From: UBA2136 sp963974105
GTDB lineage: Bacteria; Pseudomonadota; Alphaproteobacteria; UBA2136
DNA: 64,000 nt
Direction of reading: 5' to 3'
Assembly: GCA_963974105.1 (NCBI GenBank)
Contig: CAXBBG010000004.1
Span: 72,189 to 136,188 of the forward strand
Both the position numbers and the translations under genes were made by a program. The notes under the pieces were generated by a model that saw only the letters and a list, made by a program, of their open reading frames with translations, was not told the origin of the DNA and made no database searches. Shown here piece after piece: positions 34,693 to 44,177 of the stretch (position 1 is its first letter; every line of letters starts with the position of its first letter).

Positions 34693-35313
34693 TTATGCTG
34701 AGTAGCGCTTAGATGTCGATTTTTCTAGCACTTCATCATAACGTTTCTGAGCCACATCCCAGTTCACATTAGACATAAATGCATTGATGTAGTTAGGGCG
34801 CCCACCTGCCTTGTGGTCAACCATATAAGCATGTTCCCAAACATCCATCACAACAACAGGGTGATAGCCAGCAACATTACCATCTTCGTGTAGCTGTACA
34901 AAGTGGTTGTTAATGTCACCTGTAAGTGGATCCATCATGCAAATTGCCCAGCCAATACCACGGCTTTTACCTGTATTTGCAAAATCTTCTTTCCAAGCAT
35001 CAATGCTACCAAATTGCTTAACTAAAGCTTGCGCAAAGGTAGAACCTTCATCTAACTGAACATTTGAAGACAAGTTACCAAAGTAGTATTCATGCAATAC
35101 CATGCCATTAAATTCAAAACCAAAACGACGGCGGCGATCCATATATTCAGGAGTAGCCCCCTTACCTTCTGCACGTAAATCAGCAAGCTGCTTTTTAAGT
35201 GCATTACTTTGCGCAACATAGGCTGCGTACAAATTCCAGTGATCATTAATTTGATCGTCAGAAATACCGTTTAAACCTGAAGGCTTTAGTTCTTCTCTTA
35301 CTGTATAAGTCAT
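34693..35313 (-). CDS. sodB: Superoxide dismutase, Fe/Mn type
   Basis: 206 residues with all four metal ligands in place: His25 (NDHWNLY), His74 (LHEYYFG), Asp157 and His161 (DVWEHAYMVDH). The N-terminal helix region (GLNGISDDQINDHWNLYAAY) differs from the common alphaproteobacterial SodB pattern with a double His (HHxKHH) and looks more like the branch found in archaea and several other phyla. It detoxifies cytosolic superoxide. It lies 32 bases after secF in the same direction, so it may share that transcript. Confidence 0.93.
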   Translation of the reverse strand: MTYTVREELKPSGLNGISDDQINDHWNLYAAYVAQSNALKKQLADLRAEGKGATPEYMDRRRRFGFEFNGMVLHEYYFGNLSSNVQLDEGSTFAQALVKQFGSIDAWKEDFANTGKSRGIGWAICMMDPLTGDINNHFVQLHEDGNVAGYHPVVVMDVWEHAYMVDHKAGGRPNYINAFMSNVNWDVAQKRYDEVLEKSTSKRYSA

Positions 35314-35345
35314 TATTAGTTTCCTTTTTTTATATTAAGGTTTAT

Positions 35346-36302
35346 TTAGTCAGGTTTTGACATAAAATTCTTTTGCATTTTTTCTTCATCCTTCTTCATG
35401 CGCTTGTAATACGCTTCCATAGAAAGAACCGTCGGTGCTGCAACAAACACAGAAGAGTATGTTCCCACAATAACACCAAACATTAAAGTAAAAGCAAAGT
35501 CGTGAATAACACCACCACCAAATAAAAACAGTGCAAGGAGCACAGCTAATGTGGTTAAAGATGTCATTAATGTGCGGTTTAGCATCTCATTGACGCTAAG
35601 GTTCAAAACATCTTTAAATGACATTTTACCATGCTTATTGATATTTTCACGTACACGGTCAAACACAACAATCGTATCATTTAATGAATAACCAACAATG
35701 GTAAGCAACGCTGCAAGAACTGTCATTGTCACCTCTTTTTGTAGTAATGAAAAAATACCAACTGTCAGGATAATATCATGTAACAAGGCAACAATAGCAC
35801 CAAGGGCATAACGCATTTCAAATCTAATAGAAATATAAATAAGAATAGCTACCATTGAAAATATAAGCGCCAAAAGACCTTGTGTTCTTAACTCATCACC
35901 AATTTGAGGACCAACAAATTCTACACGACGAATATCAACAGCGCCCACCAAAGGGCTTAAAGCTGCCGCAACCGCTTGCGCTGTCACGCTCGCATTTGCA
36001 TTTTCTTTATCCTTTTCTGGTACACGCACCAAAAGCTCACCTTCACTACCATCAAACTCTTGTAATGTTGCACCGTCAATGCCAGCGTCTTTAATCGCTT
36101 GACGCATTTGTGCTATTGGTACATTTTTTTCTGTTTGAATTTGAACTAAGCTACCGCCAGAAAAGTCAATACCCCAATTTAAGCCAACTGTACTAAGTAA
36201 GGTAACAGTTGCAATTAAAAACCCCGCTGATAACGCCATACAAATTTTTCTTTTAGATAAAAAATCAACATGCGTTTCTTTTGGAATAAGTTTTAAAATC
36301 AT
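35346..36302 (-). CDS. secF: Protein-export membrane protein SecF
   Basis: SecF works with SecD as a proton-driven device that pulls preproteins into the periplasm. 318 residues, six transmembrane segments, the periplasmic P4-like domain after the first helix (GIDFSGGSLVQIQTE near 51-65), and VGYSLNDTIVVFDRVREN near 212-229, the RND signature. Thirteen bases separate it from secD. Confidence 0.97.
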   Translation of the reverse strand: MILKLIPKETHVDFLSKRKICMALSAGFLIATVTLLSTVGLNWGIDFSGGSLVQIQTEKNVPIAQMRQAIKDAGIDGATLQEFDGSEGELLVRVPEKDKENANASVTAQAVAAALSPLVGAVDIRRVEFVGPQIGDELRTQGLLALIFSMVAILIYISIRFEMRYALGAIVALLHDIILTVGIFSLLQKEVTMTVLAALLTIVGYSLNDTIVVFDRVRENINKHGKMSFKDVLNLSVNEMLNRTLMTSLTTLAVLLALFLFGGGVIHDFAFTLMFGVIVGTYSSVFVAAPTVLSMEAYYKRMKKDEEKMQKNFMSKPD

Positions 36303-36315
36303 CTTATCAACCTTT

Positions 36316-37905
36316 CTATACCGCTAATGTTTTAGGCTGCTTTTTAAGCACCCAAGTTGTTAAAATAAGTCTTGTTACCATAATAGCTGTAAACATAGAG
36401 CTAGCAATACCAACACTTAGAGTTAAAGCGAAGCCTTTAATAGGGCCAGAGCCTAAAACGAACAACACAACTGCTGCAATAAGCGTTGTCACGTTCGCAT
36501 CTACAATTGTATTAGAAGCCGACTTAAAGCCTTCGTCCAGCGCGCGTGCAACTGATTTTTTACCAACGGAGTACTCTTCACGAATACGTTCAAAAATAAG
36601 TACGTTAGCGTCAACCGCCATACCAATCGTTAAAACAATACCAGCCATACCAGGCAGTGTCATAGTTGCGCCAATCAAGCTCATAAAGCCGACAATTAGA
36701 ACAACATTACATAAAAGTGCCACGTTAGCCGCAATACCAAAACCTCTATAAAAGACAAGCATAAGAATCATCACGCCAATAAAGCCAATCAAAATAGCTG
36801 TTTGGCCTGCTGCAACACTATCAGCCCCTAAAGAAGGACCAATTGAGCGCTCTTCTGCAAACTTAACAGGTGCAGGTAAAGCACCCGCACGAAGTATCAT
36901 TGCAAGGTCCTGCGCTTCGCTTGAACTAAAACGACCTGTGATACTTGCACTACCACCTAAAATAGGTTCACGTAAAACTGGGGCACTGTAAACTTGACCA
37001 TCAAGAACAATGGCCATGCGTTTGCCCACAAAAGAAGTTGTCAACTTTGCAAATTGCCTTGTACCTTTTGCATCAAATGAAATTTGAACCGCATTATTAC
37101 CTTGCTGGTCAAATCCACTAGAAGCATCTGCCAAGTTTTCACCCGTTAAAGAAGCACGCTTTTTAAGAAGATATGGAATTTTCACTTCACCCCCATTTGG
37201 AGATGTTGACTTTTCGTACATAACAACATAGCCAGCAGGTGCACGGCGGTTTACATAAGGCGTCGGATCACGGTCATCAACCATATGGAATGTTAGCAAA
37301 GCTGTACGACCAATAATAGATTTAGCGCGTTCAACATCGTCAATACCAGGAAGTTCAATAATAATACGGTCTTCACCCTGGCGTTGAATCGCAGGTTCGG
37401 CCACACCAAATTCGTCCACACGTGAGCGTAAAATCTCAAGCGTTTGACCTAAAGCTACACGGCGCATAAGAACCTTTTTTGCCTCTGTAAACTGTAGTGA
37501 GAAATTACCATCAGCGCTCGCAATATCCACACCTGAAATCGCTTCATTTAAAATTTCAAGCGCTTTTTGAGATTGTGCTGCATCTAACAATGTAAAGTTA
37601 ACGCTTTGTGCTTGAGCACTTAAATTACGAAAACGAATTTTATCATCTTCATAATCCATTAACGCATTACGCACTTCATCTTCTAAGTTTTCGTAAGCAT
37701 GTTCAAAAACAGCGTTTACGTCCACTTGCAGAACCATGTGCGACCCGCCTTGAAGGTCTAAACCTAAGTTTACAGTTTCTTTACTCATCCATGATGGTAA
37801 ATTCTCCCGCGTTTCTTTAGAAAGCACGTTTGGTAAAGCATAGTACAATGAAGCCAATAACACGGCAAAAATTGCAAGCTTTTTCATAAATGAAAATTGT
37901 AACAT
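36316..37905 (-). CDS. secD: Protein-export membrane protein SecD
   Basis: 529 residues. GLDLQGGSHMVLQVD near 48-62 is the conserved start of the large periplasmic region (P1); GEDRIIIELPGIDD near 166-179 is family-typical; the RND block with VDANVLIFERIREE near 430 lies among the five C-terminal helices. Overlaps yajC by one base (TAATG). Complete. Confidence 0.97.
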   Translation of the reverse strand: MLQFSFMKKLAIFAVLLASLYYALPNVLSKETRENLPSWMSKETVNLGLDLQGGSHMVLQVDVNAVFEHAYENLEDEVRNALMDYEDDKIRFRNLSAQAQSVNFTLLDAAQSQKALEILNEAISGVDIASADGNFSLQFTEAKKVLMRRVALGQTLEILRSRVDEFGVAEPAIQRQGEDRIIIELPGIDDVERAKSIIGRTALLTFHMVDDRDPTPYVNRRAPAGYVVMYEKSTSPNGGEVKIPYLLKKRASLTGENLADASSGFDQQGNNAVQISFDAKGTRQFAKLTTSFVGKRMAIVLDGQVYSAPVLREPILGGSASITGRFSSSEAQDLAMILRAGALPAPVKFAEERSIGPSLGADSVAAGQTAILIGFIGVMILMLVFYRGFGIAANVALLCNVVLIVGFMSLIGATMTLPGMAGIVLTIGMAVDANVLIFERIREEYSVGKKSVARALDEGFKSASNTIVDANVTTLIAAVVLFVLGSGPIKGFALTLSVGIASSMFTAIMVTRLILTTWVLKKQPKTLAV

Positions 37906-38303
37906 TAGGCTGCTTTCTTCTTCGTTGTTTTCTTAGCAGTTTTAGTTTTTGACTTTGTACTGGTTGTGTCAGCCTTTGTTTTTGTAGGCTTTGCATCTAA
38001 AACAGCAGAAACAGCATTACGTACAATGCGTATTTTAACATCAGCTGCAATTTCAACTTCCAAAATACTTTCATCAACCACTTTTGTAATCACAGCGTAA
38101 ATACCGCTATCGGTTACAATTTTATCGCCGCGGCTAAGACCTGTAATAAGTGATGTGTGCTCTTGCTGGCGCTTAGATTGTGGACGTAGAATAAATAACC
38201 ACATCACCAAAAACATAACACCAATCATAATCATAGAACTTGTACCATCACCTGCAGCTGCTGCTGCGCCTTGAACTTGAGCCTGCGCTTCAGAAATAAA
38301 CAT
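37905..38303 (-). CDS. yajC: Preprotein translocase subunit YajC with Lys-rich tail
   Basis: 132 residues. One transmembrane helix near 24-42 (MIMIGVMFLVMWLFIL) followed by RPQSKRQQEH and the conserved cytoplasmic domain (LSRGDKIVTDSGIYAVITKV). Residues from about 103 form a Lys/Thr/Ala tail (TKTKADTTSTKSKTKTAK and on) absent from most YajC proteins, similar in style to the TatA tail in this window. YajC associates with SecDF. First gene of yajC-secD-secF. Confidence 0.95.
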   Translation of the reverse strand: MFISEAQAQVQGAAAAAGDGTSSMIMIGVMFLVMWLFILRPQSKRQQEHTSLITGLSRGDKIVTDSGIYAVITKVVDESILEVEIAADVKIRIVRNAVSAVLDAKPTKTKADTTSTKSKTKTAKKTTKKKAA

Positions 38304-38377
38304 TTAATTTTTCCTTAAATTTATTCTTATATTAAAATTTGCTATACAATACATCAAGACCCCTTTAAAGTCTATAG

Positions 38378-39301
38378 ATGCAAGACTTAAATAACAAACA
38401 ATTAGGCAGAGTAATAAAAAACATGAGCAAAGATTTTAAAACGGCAACCATTTTTGTAAAACCATTTACAGATGGCAACAATGAAATCACCGAGCATCTC
38501 TGTTCATTTTTACTCAAAAAAGGCGTGCAACCCATCATAGCGCAAAGCCCAAAGGGTTATTTTAAAAATGCACCTAGGATTAAGGGCATTGATATTGTAG
38601 ACGCTTATGAAGTGCCAACAGAAAAAAACCTCGTTATTGTTTTAGGTGGTGATGGAACCTTTTTAAGTGCTGTACGTTATATACATGGAAAACCTTGTCC
38701 TATTACAGGTGTCAATCTAGGCAACCTAGGGTTTTTAACAGAAACAGAAGCTGAGAATGCGACACAGCATATAGGTCGTATTTTGAGCGGAGAAAAAATC
38801 GAGGAATCTCGACCTTATTTCTTAGTGAGCGTTGAACGTCGCGGCAAGAAATTTATTGAAGAGAGGCCTATCATGAATGACGCTATCATACAACGTAACA
38901 GTGATGAAAAAATGGTTTCTTTTAGTGTGCAAGCCGGTGACAAACAAGTGACCAATAAAACACGTGCAGATGGCCTTATCATCGCAACGCCAACAGGCTC
39001 TACAGCTTACAACTTAAGTGCCAATGGGCCTATTGTTTATCCAACTTTAGATGCTTTAATACTTTCACCAATTTGCCCAAGCAAGCTTTCTTTCAAGCCT
39101 ATCGTCATTCCACCAAAGGACTTACGCATCACACTTGAAACAGATGTTGGACACCTGAGCCTTGATGGGAGACGTAACATGGTGCTAGAGGAAGGTGATG
39201 TAGTGACACTTACCAAAAGCCCTCACAGCTTACGCCTACTCCACAATGACGAAAGAAATTTCTTCGACCTTATCCGTACAAAACTTGGCTGGGACCTTTA
39301 A
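38378..39301 (+). CDS. nadK: NAD kinase
   Basis: Makes NADP from NAD with ATP. The diagnostic GGDGTFLSA is near residue 90-98, LGNLGFLTE near 113, and DGLIIATPTGSTAYNLSANG near 205-224. From ATG 38378 the protein has 307 residues; an internal ATG at 38423 (MSKDFKTATIF) would give 292, closer to alphaproteobacterial enzymes, and neither has a strong ribosome-binding site, so the start is open. Divergent from yajC. Confidence 0.95.
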   Translation: MQDLNNKQLGRVIKNMSKDFKTATIFVKPFTDGNNEITEHLCSFLLKKGVQPIIAQSPKGYFKNAPRIKGIDIVDAYEVPTEKNLVIVLGGDGTFLSAVRYIHGKPCPITGVNLGNLGFLTETEAENATQHIGRILSGEKIEESRPYFLVSVERRGKKFIEERPIMNDAIIQRNSDEKMVSFSVQAGDKQVTNKTRADGLIIATPTGSTAYNLSANGPIVYPTLDALILSPICPSKLSFKPIVIPPKDLRITLETDVGHLSLDGRRNMVLEEGDVVTLTKSPHSLRLLHNDERNFFDLIRTKLGWDL

Positions 39302-39443
39302 AATAAAATTTACCTTTTTAAACCCCAAAAATAAAGTACACAGATAAGGTTAGCCTACTGCTACAGTATGTATATTTATATATATCTAGGCCAATATTTT
39401 TCACGTGTGTATAAAAACAGTCTCGTGTGCCCTGCTTCAAACA

Positions 39444-39469
39444 AAAAACCCGCTTAAAGCGGGCTTTTT
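39444..39469. terminator. Intrinsic terminator after hup, bidirectional
   Basis: AAAAACCCGC, loop TTAAA, GCGGGCTTTTT. It lies 41 bases past the hup stop and about 140 past nadK. Remaining sequence in 39302-39510 shows nothing else. Confidence 0.88.
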
Positions 39470-39510
39470 AAAATCATTACTTATAAAAGCAACGAAAAGT
39501 TATAAACGGT

Positions 39511-39783
39511 TTAGTTTACAGCTTCACGTAGACCTTTACCAGCTTTGAACTTAGGCTGGTTAGAAGCTTTAATTTGGATAGCTTCACCTGTACGTGGGTT
39601 ACGGCCTGTAGTAGCTTTACGAGCTGATACAGAGAATGTACCAAAACCAGTTAGGCGAACTTCGTTACCACCTTGTAGAGTTGAAGTAATAGCGTCAAAT
39701 ACGCCGTCTACAGCTTTAGCAGCATCTGTTTTAGTCATGTCAGCGTTATCTGCTACGAATGCAATAAGATCATTTTTGTTCAC
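39511..39783 (-). CDS. hup: DNA-binding protein HU
   Basis: A 90-residue nucleoid protein: MNKNDLIAFVADNADMTKTD starts the dimer helices, and GFGTFSVSARKATTGRNPRTG at 46-66 includes the DNA-intercalating beta arm. The start codon is GTG at 39783 with AAGGA about nine bases upstream. Order lon-hup is the usual proteobacterial one; here it has its own promoter and a structured leader. Confidence 0.96.
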   Translation of the reverse strand: MNKNDLIAFVADNADMTKTDAAKAVDGVFDAITSTLQGGNEVRLTGFGTFSVSARKATTGRNPRTGEAIQIKASNQPKFKAGKGLREAVN

Positions 39784-39812
39784 GAGCTTTATCCTTAAAT
39801 AGAATTTTTTTT

Positions 39813-39860
39813 CCTAAGTTGGCCCTATCCGACTTAGGTGGCGATATTTTTATATATCGC
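39813..39860 (-). promoter_or_regulatory. Two-hairpin 5' leader of hup
   Basis: Within the predicted leader two stems follow each other: GCGATAT / ATATCGC (39841-39860, six-base loop) and CCTAAGTCGG / CCAACTTAGG (39813-39838, 10 pairs with one wobble, loop ATAGGG). An eight-A run separates the second stem from the ribosome-binding site. Neither looks like a terminator in the hup direction because no T run follows. Confidence 0.6.
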
Positions 39861-39874
39861 TCTTGTTGATAGAA

Positions 39875-39903
39875 ATTAAACCGCTTAGCGCTTCCCGTGT
39901 CAA
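39875..39903 (-). promoter_or_regulatory. Strong sigma70 promoter of hup
   Basis: On the minus strand a perfect TTGACA (complement of 39898-39903), a 17-base spacer and TTTAAT (complement of 39875-39880). Transcription would begin near 39868, giving a leader of about 85 bases. Confidence 0.75.
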
Positions 39904-40262
39904 GCACCTAAATGTTTAATTTATATAACTTTTCCCCTTGATTTCTTTGGTATTTTTTGAAACATCAAAGCAAATCTTATATATTTCAACGACTTATGCA
40001 AAGTGGCTGTTTTCTGCGGTTTTTAAACTTTTTTCATTTTTTTTCACTTTTTTAAGATTGTGTACGATTTATTGGTGCATTTTCACCTCAAACCTACTGT
40101 CAGCCTTAATAAACACAAGCATATACTTTCAAATAACAGAGCAAATACTTCTAAAAATCATGCAATATATCTCCCTTGCTTATCCTGAAAATATAAAAAA
40201 ATGTGTCAACAACGCGTTAGCACACAAATTAAAACTATGCATACACATCAAGAATAACTCAC
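39904..40262. other. Non-coding interval between hup promoter and lon terminator
   Basis: Strongly T-rich on the plus strand with a long run of TTTTC-like segments near 40010-40070. An open plus-strand frame (39938-40312) exists but has no ribosome-binding site, runs through the lon terminator into lon, and has low-complexity Phe/Leu composition; I do not call it. No other feature seen. Confidence 0.5.
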
Positions 40263-40296
40263 AAAAAAAAGAGGCCTGTAAAAGACCTCTTTTTTA
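40263..40296. terminator. Intrinsic terminator after lon
   Basis: Read in the lon direction AAAAAAGAGG and CCTCTTTTTT close an 11-base loop with one partial extra pair. It lies 13 bases after the lon stop and separates it from hup. Confidence 0.85.
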
Positions 40297-40308
40297 TCTA
40301 AGTGAAGA

Positions 40309-42750
40309 TTAGTGCGAAACAACTTTTGCGTCGTCAGCTTGTTTCTTAGCAAAAGCCTTTTGCTCTTTTACAAGCTTTTTCTTTTGCTCAGCAACATCTA
40401 ATTTTAATGCATGTTTTAAAACATCGCCCACATACTCAAGAGGCACAATTTCTAAACCATCAAGAACGTTTTTAGGGATATCTTCCAAGTCTTTCTTATT
40501 TTCCATTGGAATGATAACTTTACTAATACCTGCACGGTGCGCAGCTAAAAGTTTTTCTTTCAATCCACCAATCGGCATCACGTGACCACGTAGTGAAACT
40601 TCACCTGTCATAGCAATTTCATTACGTACAGGGTTACCTGTTAACGCACTCACTAAAGCCGTTACCATACCAATACCTGCAGAAGGACCATCTTTAGGTG
40701 TTGCACCATCTGGTACGTGAATGTGGATATCTTTTTTCATGTAGTAGTCTTTTTCCAAACCAAAGTCTTCCCAACGTGAACGCACGTAAGAAGCAGCCGC
40801 TTGAATTGATTCAGTCATAACATCGCCAAGTTTACCAGTTGTCTTCATTTGACCTTTACCGTCAAGAACAACGGCTTCAATTGGTAAAGTATCACCACCA
40901 ACAGAAGTCCAAGCCAAGCCAGTTACAACACCTACTTGATCTTTTTTCTCACGCTTACCAAAGTCGTATTGGCGCACACCTAAGAACTCGTTCAAGTTTT
41001 TGCTTGTAATTGTAATACTTGCTTTTTTAGAACCTTTCTTAGAATCTGGGTTTTTACCCGCATTCTCAGAAATAAGTTTCTTAACAGCCTTACGGCATAA
41101 GCCTGAAATCTTTTGTTCAAGATTACGCACACCAGCTTCTCTTGTGTAGTAGCGAATAATATCGTGAATCACTTCATCTTTTACAACCAATTCACCTTTT
41201 TTAAGACCATTATCTTTCATGTTCTTTTCAATAAGGTGACGTTTTGCAATTTCTACTTTTTCATCTTCTGTGTAACCAGCAAGGTGAATAATTTCCATAC
41301 GGTCACGTAGTGGACCTTGAATGTTAAGTGAGTTTGCTGTGCAAATAAACATCACATCACTTAGATCAAAGTCTACTTCTAAGTAGTGGTCACTAAATGT
41401 GCTGTTTTGTGATGGATCTAGCACTTCTAACAAAGCAGAGGAAGGATCGCCACGAGAATCAGAACCAATTTTATCTATCTCATCTAGAAGGAATAATGGG
41501 TTACATGATTCAGCTTTTTTAAGACCTTGTACAATCTTACCTGGAAGTGCGCCGATGTAAGTACGACGGTGACCGCGAATTTCCGCTTCATCACGTACAC
41601 CACCTAAAGCCATACGAATATATTTACGTCCTGTTGAACGCGCAATAGACTTCGCCAAAGATGTTTTACCAACACCAGGAGGACCGACTAAACAAAGGAT
41701 AGGACCTTTTAATTTTTTAACACGTTGTTGAACAGCTAAGTGTTCAATAATACGCTCTTTAACTTTTTCTAAGCCGTAGTGATCTTCATCTAAAACGTTT
41801 TCAGCAAAGTTTAGGTCTTTTTTGATACGTGTTTTTTGTTGCCAAGGCATACCCAGTAAAATATCAAGATAATTACGCACAACAGTTGCCTCAGCAGACA
41901 TTGGGCTCATCATCTTCAATTTTTTAAGTTCAGTTTCAGCTTTTTCTTTAGCTTCATCACTTAGCTTAAGTTCAGAGATTTTTTTCTCGTACTCTTCTAA
42001 GTCTCCACCATCTTCGCCTTCACCAAGTTCTTTTTGAATAGCTTTCATTTGCTCATTCAAATAGTACTCACGTTGTGTTTTTTCCATTTGGCGCTTAACA
42101 CGGCTACGGATACGTTTTTCAACTTGTAGCACACCAATTTCATTTTCCATCAATTGGTATAGTTTTTCCAAACGGTCATCTACAAGGTCCATACCGAGTA
42201 GTTCTTGTTTTTCTTCAATTTTCAAGTTGAGGTGTGAAGCGATAGTATCAGCCAAGCGTGATGGCTCATCAATCGCAGCAATGCTTACAAGAACTTCAGG
42301 TGGAATCTTTTTGTTAAGTTTCACATACTCTTCGAATTCTGCAACAACAGCACGTACCAAAGCTTCAACTTCTTGAGCGCCGCCTTCACGTTCTGTTACA
42401 TACTCAACACGGGCAGTAAACATATCGCCTGTATCTTCAACATCAATAAAACGAACACGTTCGCCACCTTCAACAAGCACCTTAACAGTACCGTCTGGCA
42501 GTTTAAGCATTTGAAGCACGTTACCTACGCAACCGATACGGTAAAAATCATCCACAGAAGGATCATCAAGGCTTTCGTCTTTTTGTGCTACAAGCAAAAT
42601 CTGCTTATCATTACTCATAATATCTTCTAAAGCGGCAACACTTTTATCGCGTCCAACAAAAAGTGGAACAATCATGTTTGGGAACACGACGATATTACGC
42701 AGTGGTAATATCGGAAGCACTGTATCTGGACTAAGTTTTTTTTCTGACAT
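40309..42750 (-). CDS. lon: ATP-dependent protease Lon
   Basis: 813 residues: N-terminal substrate domain (LPILPLRNIVVFPNMIVPLF), Walker A GPPGVGKTSLAKS near 360, Walker B and GLKKAESCNPLFLLDEIDK near 418, and the Ser-Lys peptidase domain with DGATPKDGPSAGIG near 675 (catalytic Ser) and GLKEKLLAAHRAG with the Lys near 725. Degrades misfolded and regulatory proteins. It ends with a short extra Lys/Ala tail (EQKKKLVKEQKAFAKKQADD). Downstream of clpX by 78 bases. Confidence 0.98.
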   Translation of the reverse strand: MSEKKLSPDTVLPILPLRNIVVFPNMIVPLFVGRDKSVAALEDIMSNDKQILLVAQKDESLDDPSVDDFYRIGCVGNVLQMLKLPDGTVKVLVEGGERVRFIDVEDTGDMFTARVEYVTEREGGAQEVEALVRAVVAEFEEYVKLNKKIPPEVLVSIAAIDEPSRLADTIASHLNLKIEEKQELLGMDLVDDRLEKLYQLMENEIGVLQVEKRIRSRVKRQMEKTQREYYLNEQMKAIQKELGEGEDGGDLEEYEKKISELKLSDEAKEKAETELKKLKMMSPMSAEATVVRNYLDILLGMPWQQKTRIKKDLNFAENVLDEDHYGLEKVKERIIEHLAVQQRVKKLKGPILCLVGPPGVGKTSLAKSIARSTGRKYIRMALGGVRDEAEIRGHRRTYIGALPGKIVQGLKKAESCNPLFLLDEIDKIGSDSRGDPSSALLEVLDPSQNSTFSDHYLEVDFDLSDVMFICTANSLNIQGPLRDRMEIIHLAGYTEDEKVEIAKRHLIEKNMKDNGLKKGELVVKDEVIHDIIRYYTREAGVRNLEQKISGLCRKAVKKLISENAGKNPDSKKGSKKASITITSKNLNEFLGVRQYDFGKREKKDQVGVVTGLAWTSVGGDTLPIEAVVLDGKGQMKTTGKLGDVMTESIQAAASYVRSRWEDFGLEKDYYMKKDIHIHVPDGATPKDGPSAGIGMVTALVSALTGNPVRNEIAMTGEVSLRGHVMPIGGLKEKLLAAHRAGISKVIIPMENKKDLEDIPKNVLDGLEIVPLEYVGDVLKHALKLDVAEQKKKLVKEQKAFAKKQADDAKVVSH

Positions 42751-42828
42751 TGGTTTATTTCCCAGTTTTATTTATTTTAAAGTTTCCGCATCGAGCTATA
42801 CCATTACAGCACAGCTTTTATTTACTTA

Positions 42829-44106
42829 CTAGCCTGCATCCGCATCTTTTTCTTTTGCATCGCTATAAATCATTAAAGGAATAGCTTTCCCTTCAACCAC
42901 TTCTGCGTTGACCACAACTTCTTCTACATTTTCAGCAGAAGGTAATTCAAACATTGTGTCCAACAAAATACCTTCGAGGATTGCACGTAACCCACGCGCA
43001 CCTGTCTTACGTTCAACAGCACGTGTAGCAATTGCTTGAAGCGCATCTTCTGTAAATGTAAGTTTACAGTTATCCATGCTAAACAGTTCTTGATACTGCT
43101 TTGTAAGTGCGTTTTTAGGTTCTTTTAAAATTTGAACCAAAGCCGGCACATCTAAGTCTTCGAGTGTGGCTATAACAGGTAAGCGACCTACAAATTCAGG
43201 AATAAGGCCAAATTGATGTAAATCTTGAGGCTCAACTAAAGCTAACCATTCACCCACATTTTTTTCATCTTTACTTGAAATTTCAGCATTAAATCCGATA
43301 GATTTTTTACGCATACGCTGTGAAATAACTTTATCAAGCCCAGCAAAAGCACCGCCACAAATTACAAGGATATTTGATGTATCAACTTGTAAAAATTCTT
43401 GCTGCGGGTGTTTGCGACCACCTTGAGGTGGAACAGAAGCGACAGTTCCCTCAATAATTTTAAGAAGCGCCTGCTGAACACCCTCACCCGACACATCACG
43501 TGTGATAGATGGGTTTTCAGATTTACGTGTAATTTTATCAATCTCATCAATGTAAATAATACCGCGCTGTGCACGTTCTACATTATAATCAGCAGACTGC
43601 AATAACTTCAGAATGATATTTTCAACATCTTCACCAACGTAACCAGCTTCTGTAAGAGTTGTTGCATCCGCCACTGTAAATGGTACATCTAAAGTACGTG
43701 CCAATGTTGAAGCGAGCAATGTTTTACCACAACCAGTTGGGCCAATAAGCATGATGTTGGATTTAGAAACTTCAACGTCGCTAATTTCACTTTCAATGTG
43801 CTCTAAACGTTTGTAGTGGTTATGTACAGCTACAGCTAAAACGCGTTTCGCTGTTTCTTGTCCAATAACATACTCATCAAGCGTTTCCTTAATGCTTTTT
43901 GGTGTTGGAATACCGTCTTTTTCGCCACCGAGTGGGCCAGCTTGCTCTTCTTCACGGATAATATCCATGCACAAACGTACACATTCGTCGCACACGAAAA
44001 CAGTTGGTCCCGCAATAAGCTTACGTACCTCATGCTGGCTTTTACCACAAAACGAGCAATACAAAGTGCCGTTATTCGTTGTGTCTGTATCAGAAATGCG
44101 TGTCAT
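42829..44106 (-). CDS. clpX: ATP-dependent Clp protease ATPase subunit ClpX
   Basis: 425 residues. N-terminal C4 zinc-binding domain LYCSFCGKSQHEVRKLIAG then VFVCDECVRLC; Walker A GPTGCGKTLLA near 120; YIDEIDKI near 183; and the arginine-finger region VSGEGVQQALLK. ClpX unfolds substrates for ClpP. The usual upstream neighbour clpP is not here; 352 non-coding bases and the nlpD-like gene precede it instead. AAAGGA lies six bases before the ATG. Confidence 0.98.
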   Translation of the reverse strand: MTRISDTDTTNNGTLYCSFCGKSQHEVRKLIAGPTVFVCDECVRLCMDIIREEEQAGPLGGEKDGIPTPKSIKETLDEYVIGQETAKRVLAVAVHNHYKRLEHIESEISDVEVSKSNIMLIGPTGCGKTLLASTLARTLDVPFTVADATTLTEAGYVGEDVENIILKLLQSADYNVERAQRGIIYIDEIDKITRKSENPSITRDVSGEGVQQALLKIIEGTVASVPPQGGRKHPQQEFLQVDTSNILVICGGAFAGLDKVISQRMRKKSIGFNAEISSKDEKNVGEWLALVEPQDLHQFGLIPEFVGRLPVIATLEDLDVPALVQILKEPKNALTKQYQELFSMDNCKLTFTEDALQAIATRAVERKTGARGLRAILEGILLDTMFELPSAENVEEVVVNAEVVEGKAIPLMIYSDAKEKDADAG

Positions 44107-44177
44107 AAAGCATCCTTTATTAAATTATTTTAAACAATTGTACATCAAAGTACGGGCTTTTTCACCCTCTCATATAA

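Noticed and set aside
39938..40312. 124-codon plus-strand frame between hup and lon
   Set aside because: No ribosome-binding site, T-rich Phe/Leu/Ile composition, runs across the lon terminator into lon coding sequence.
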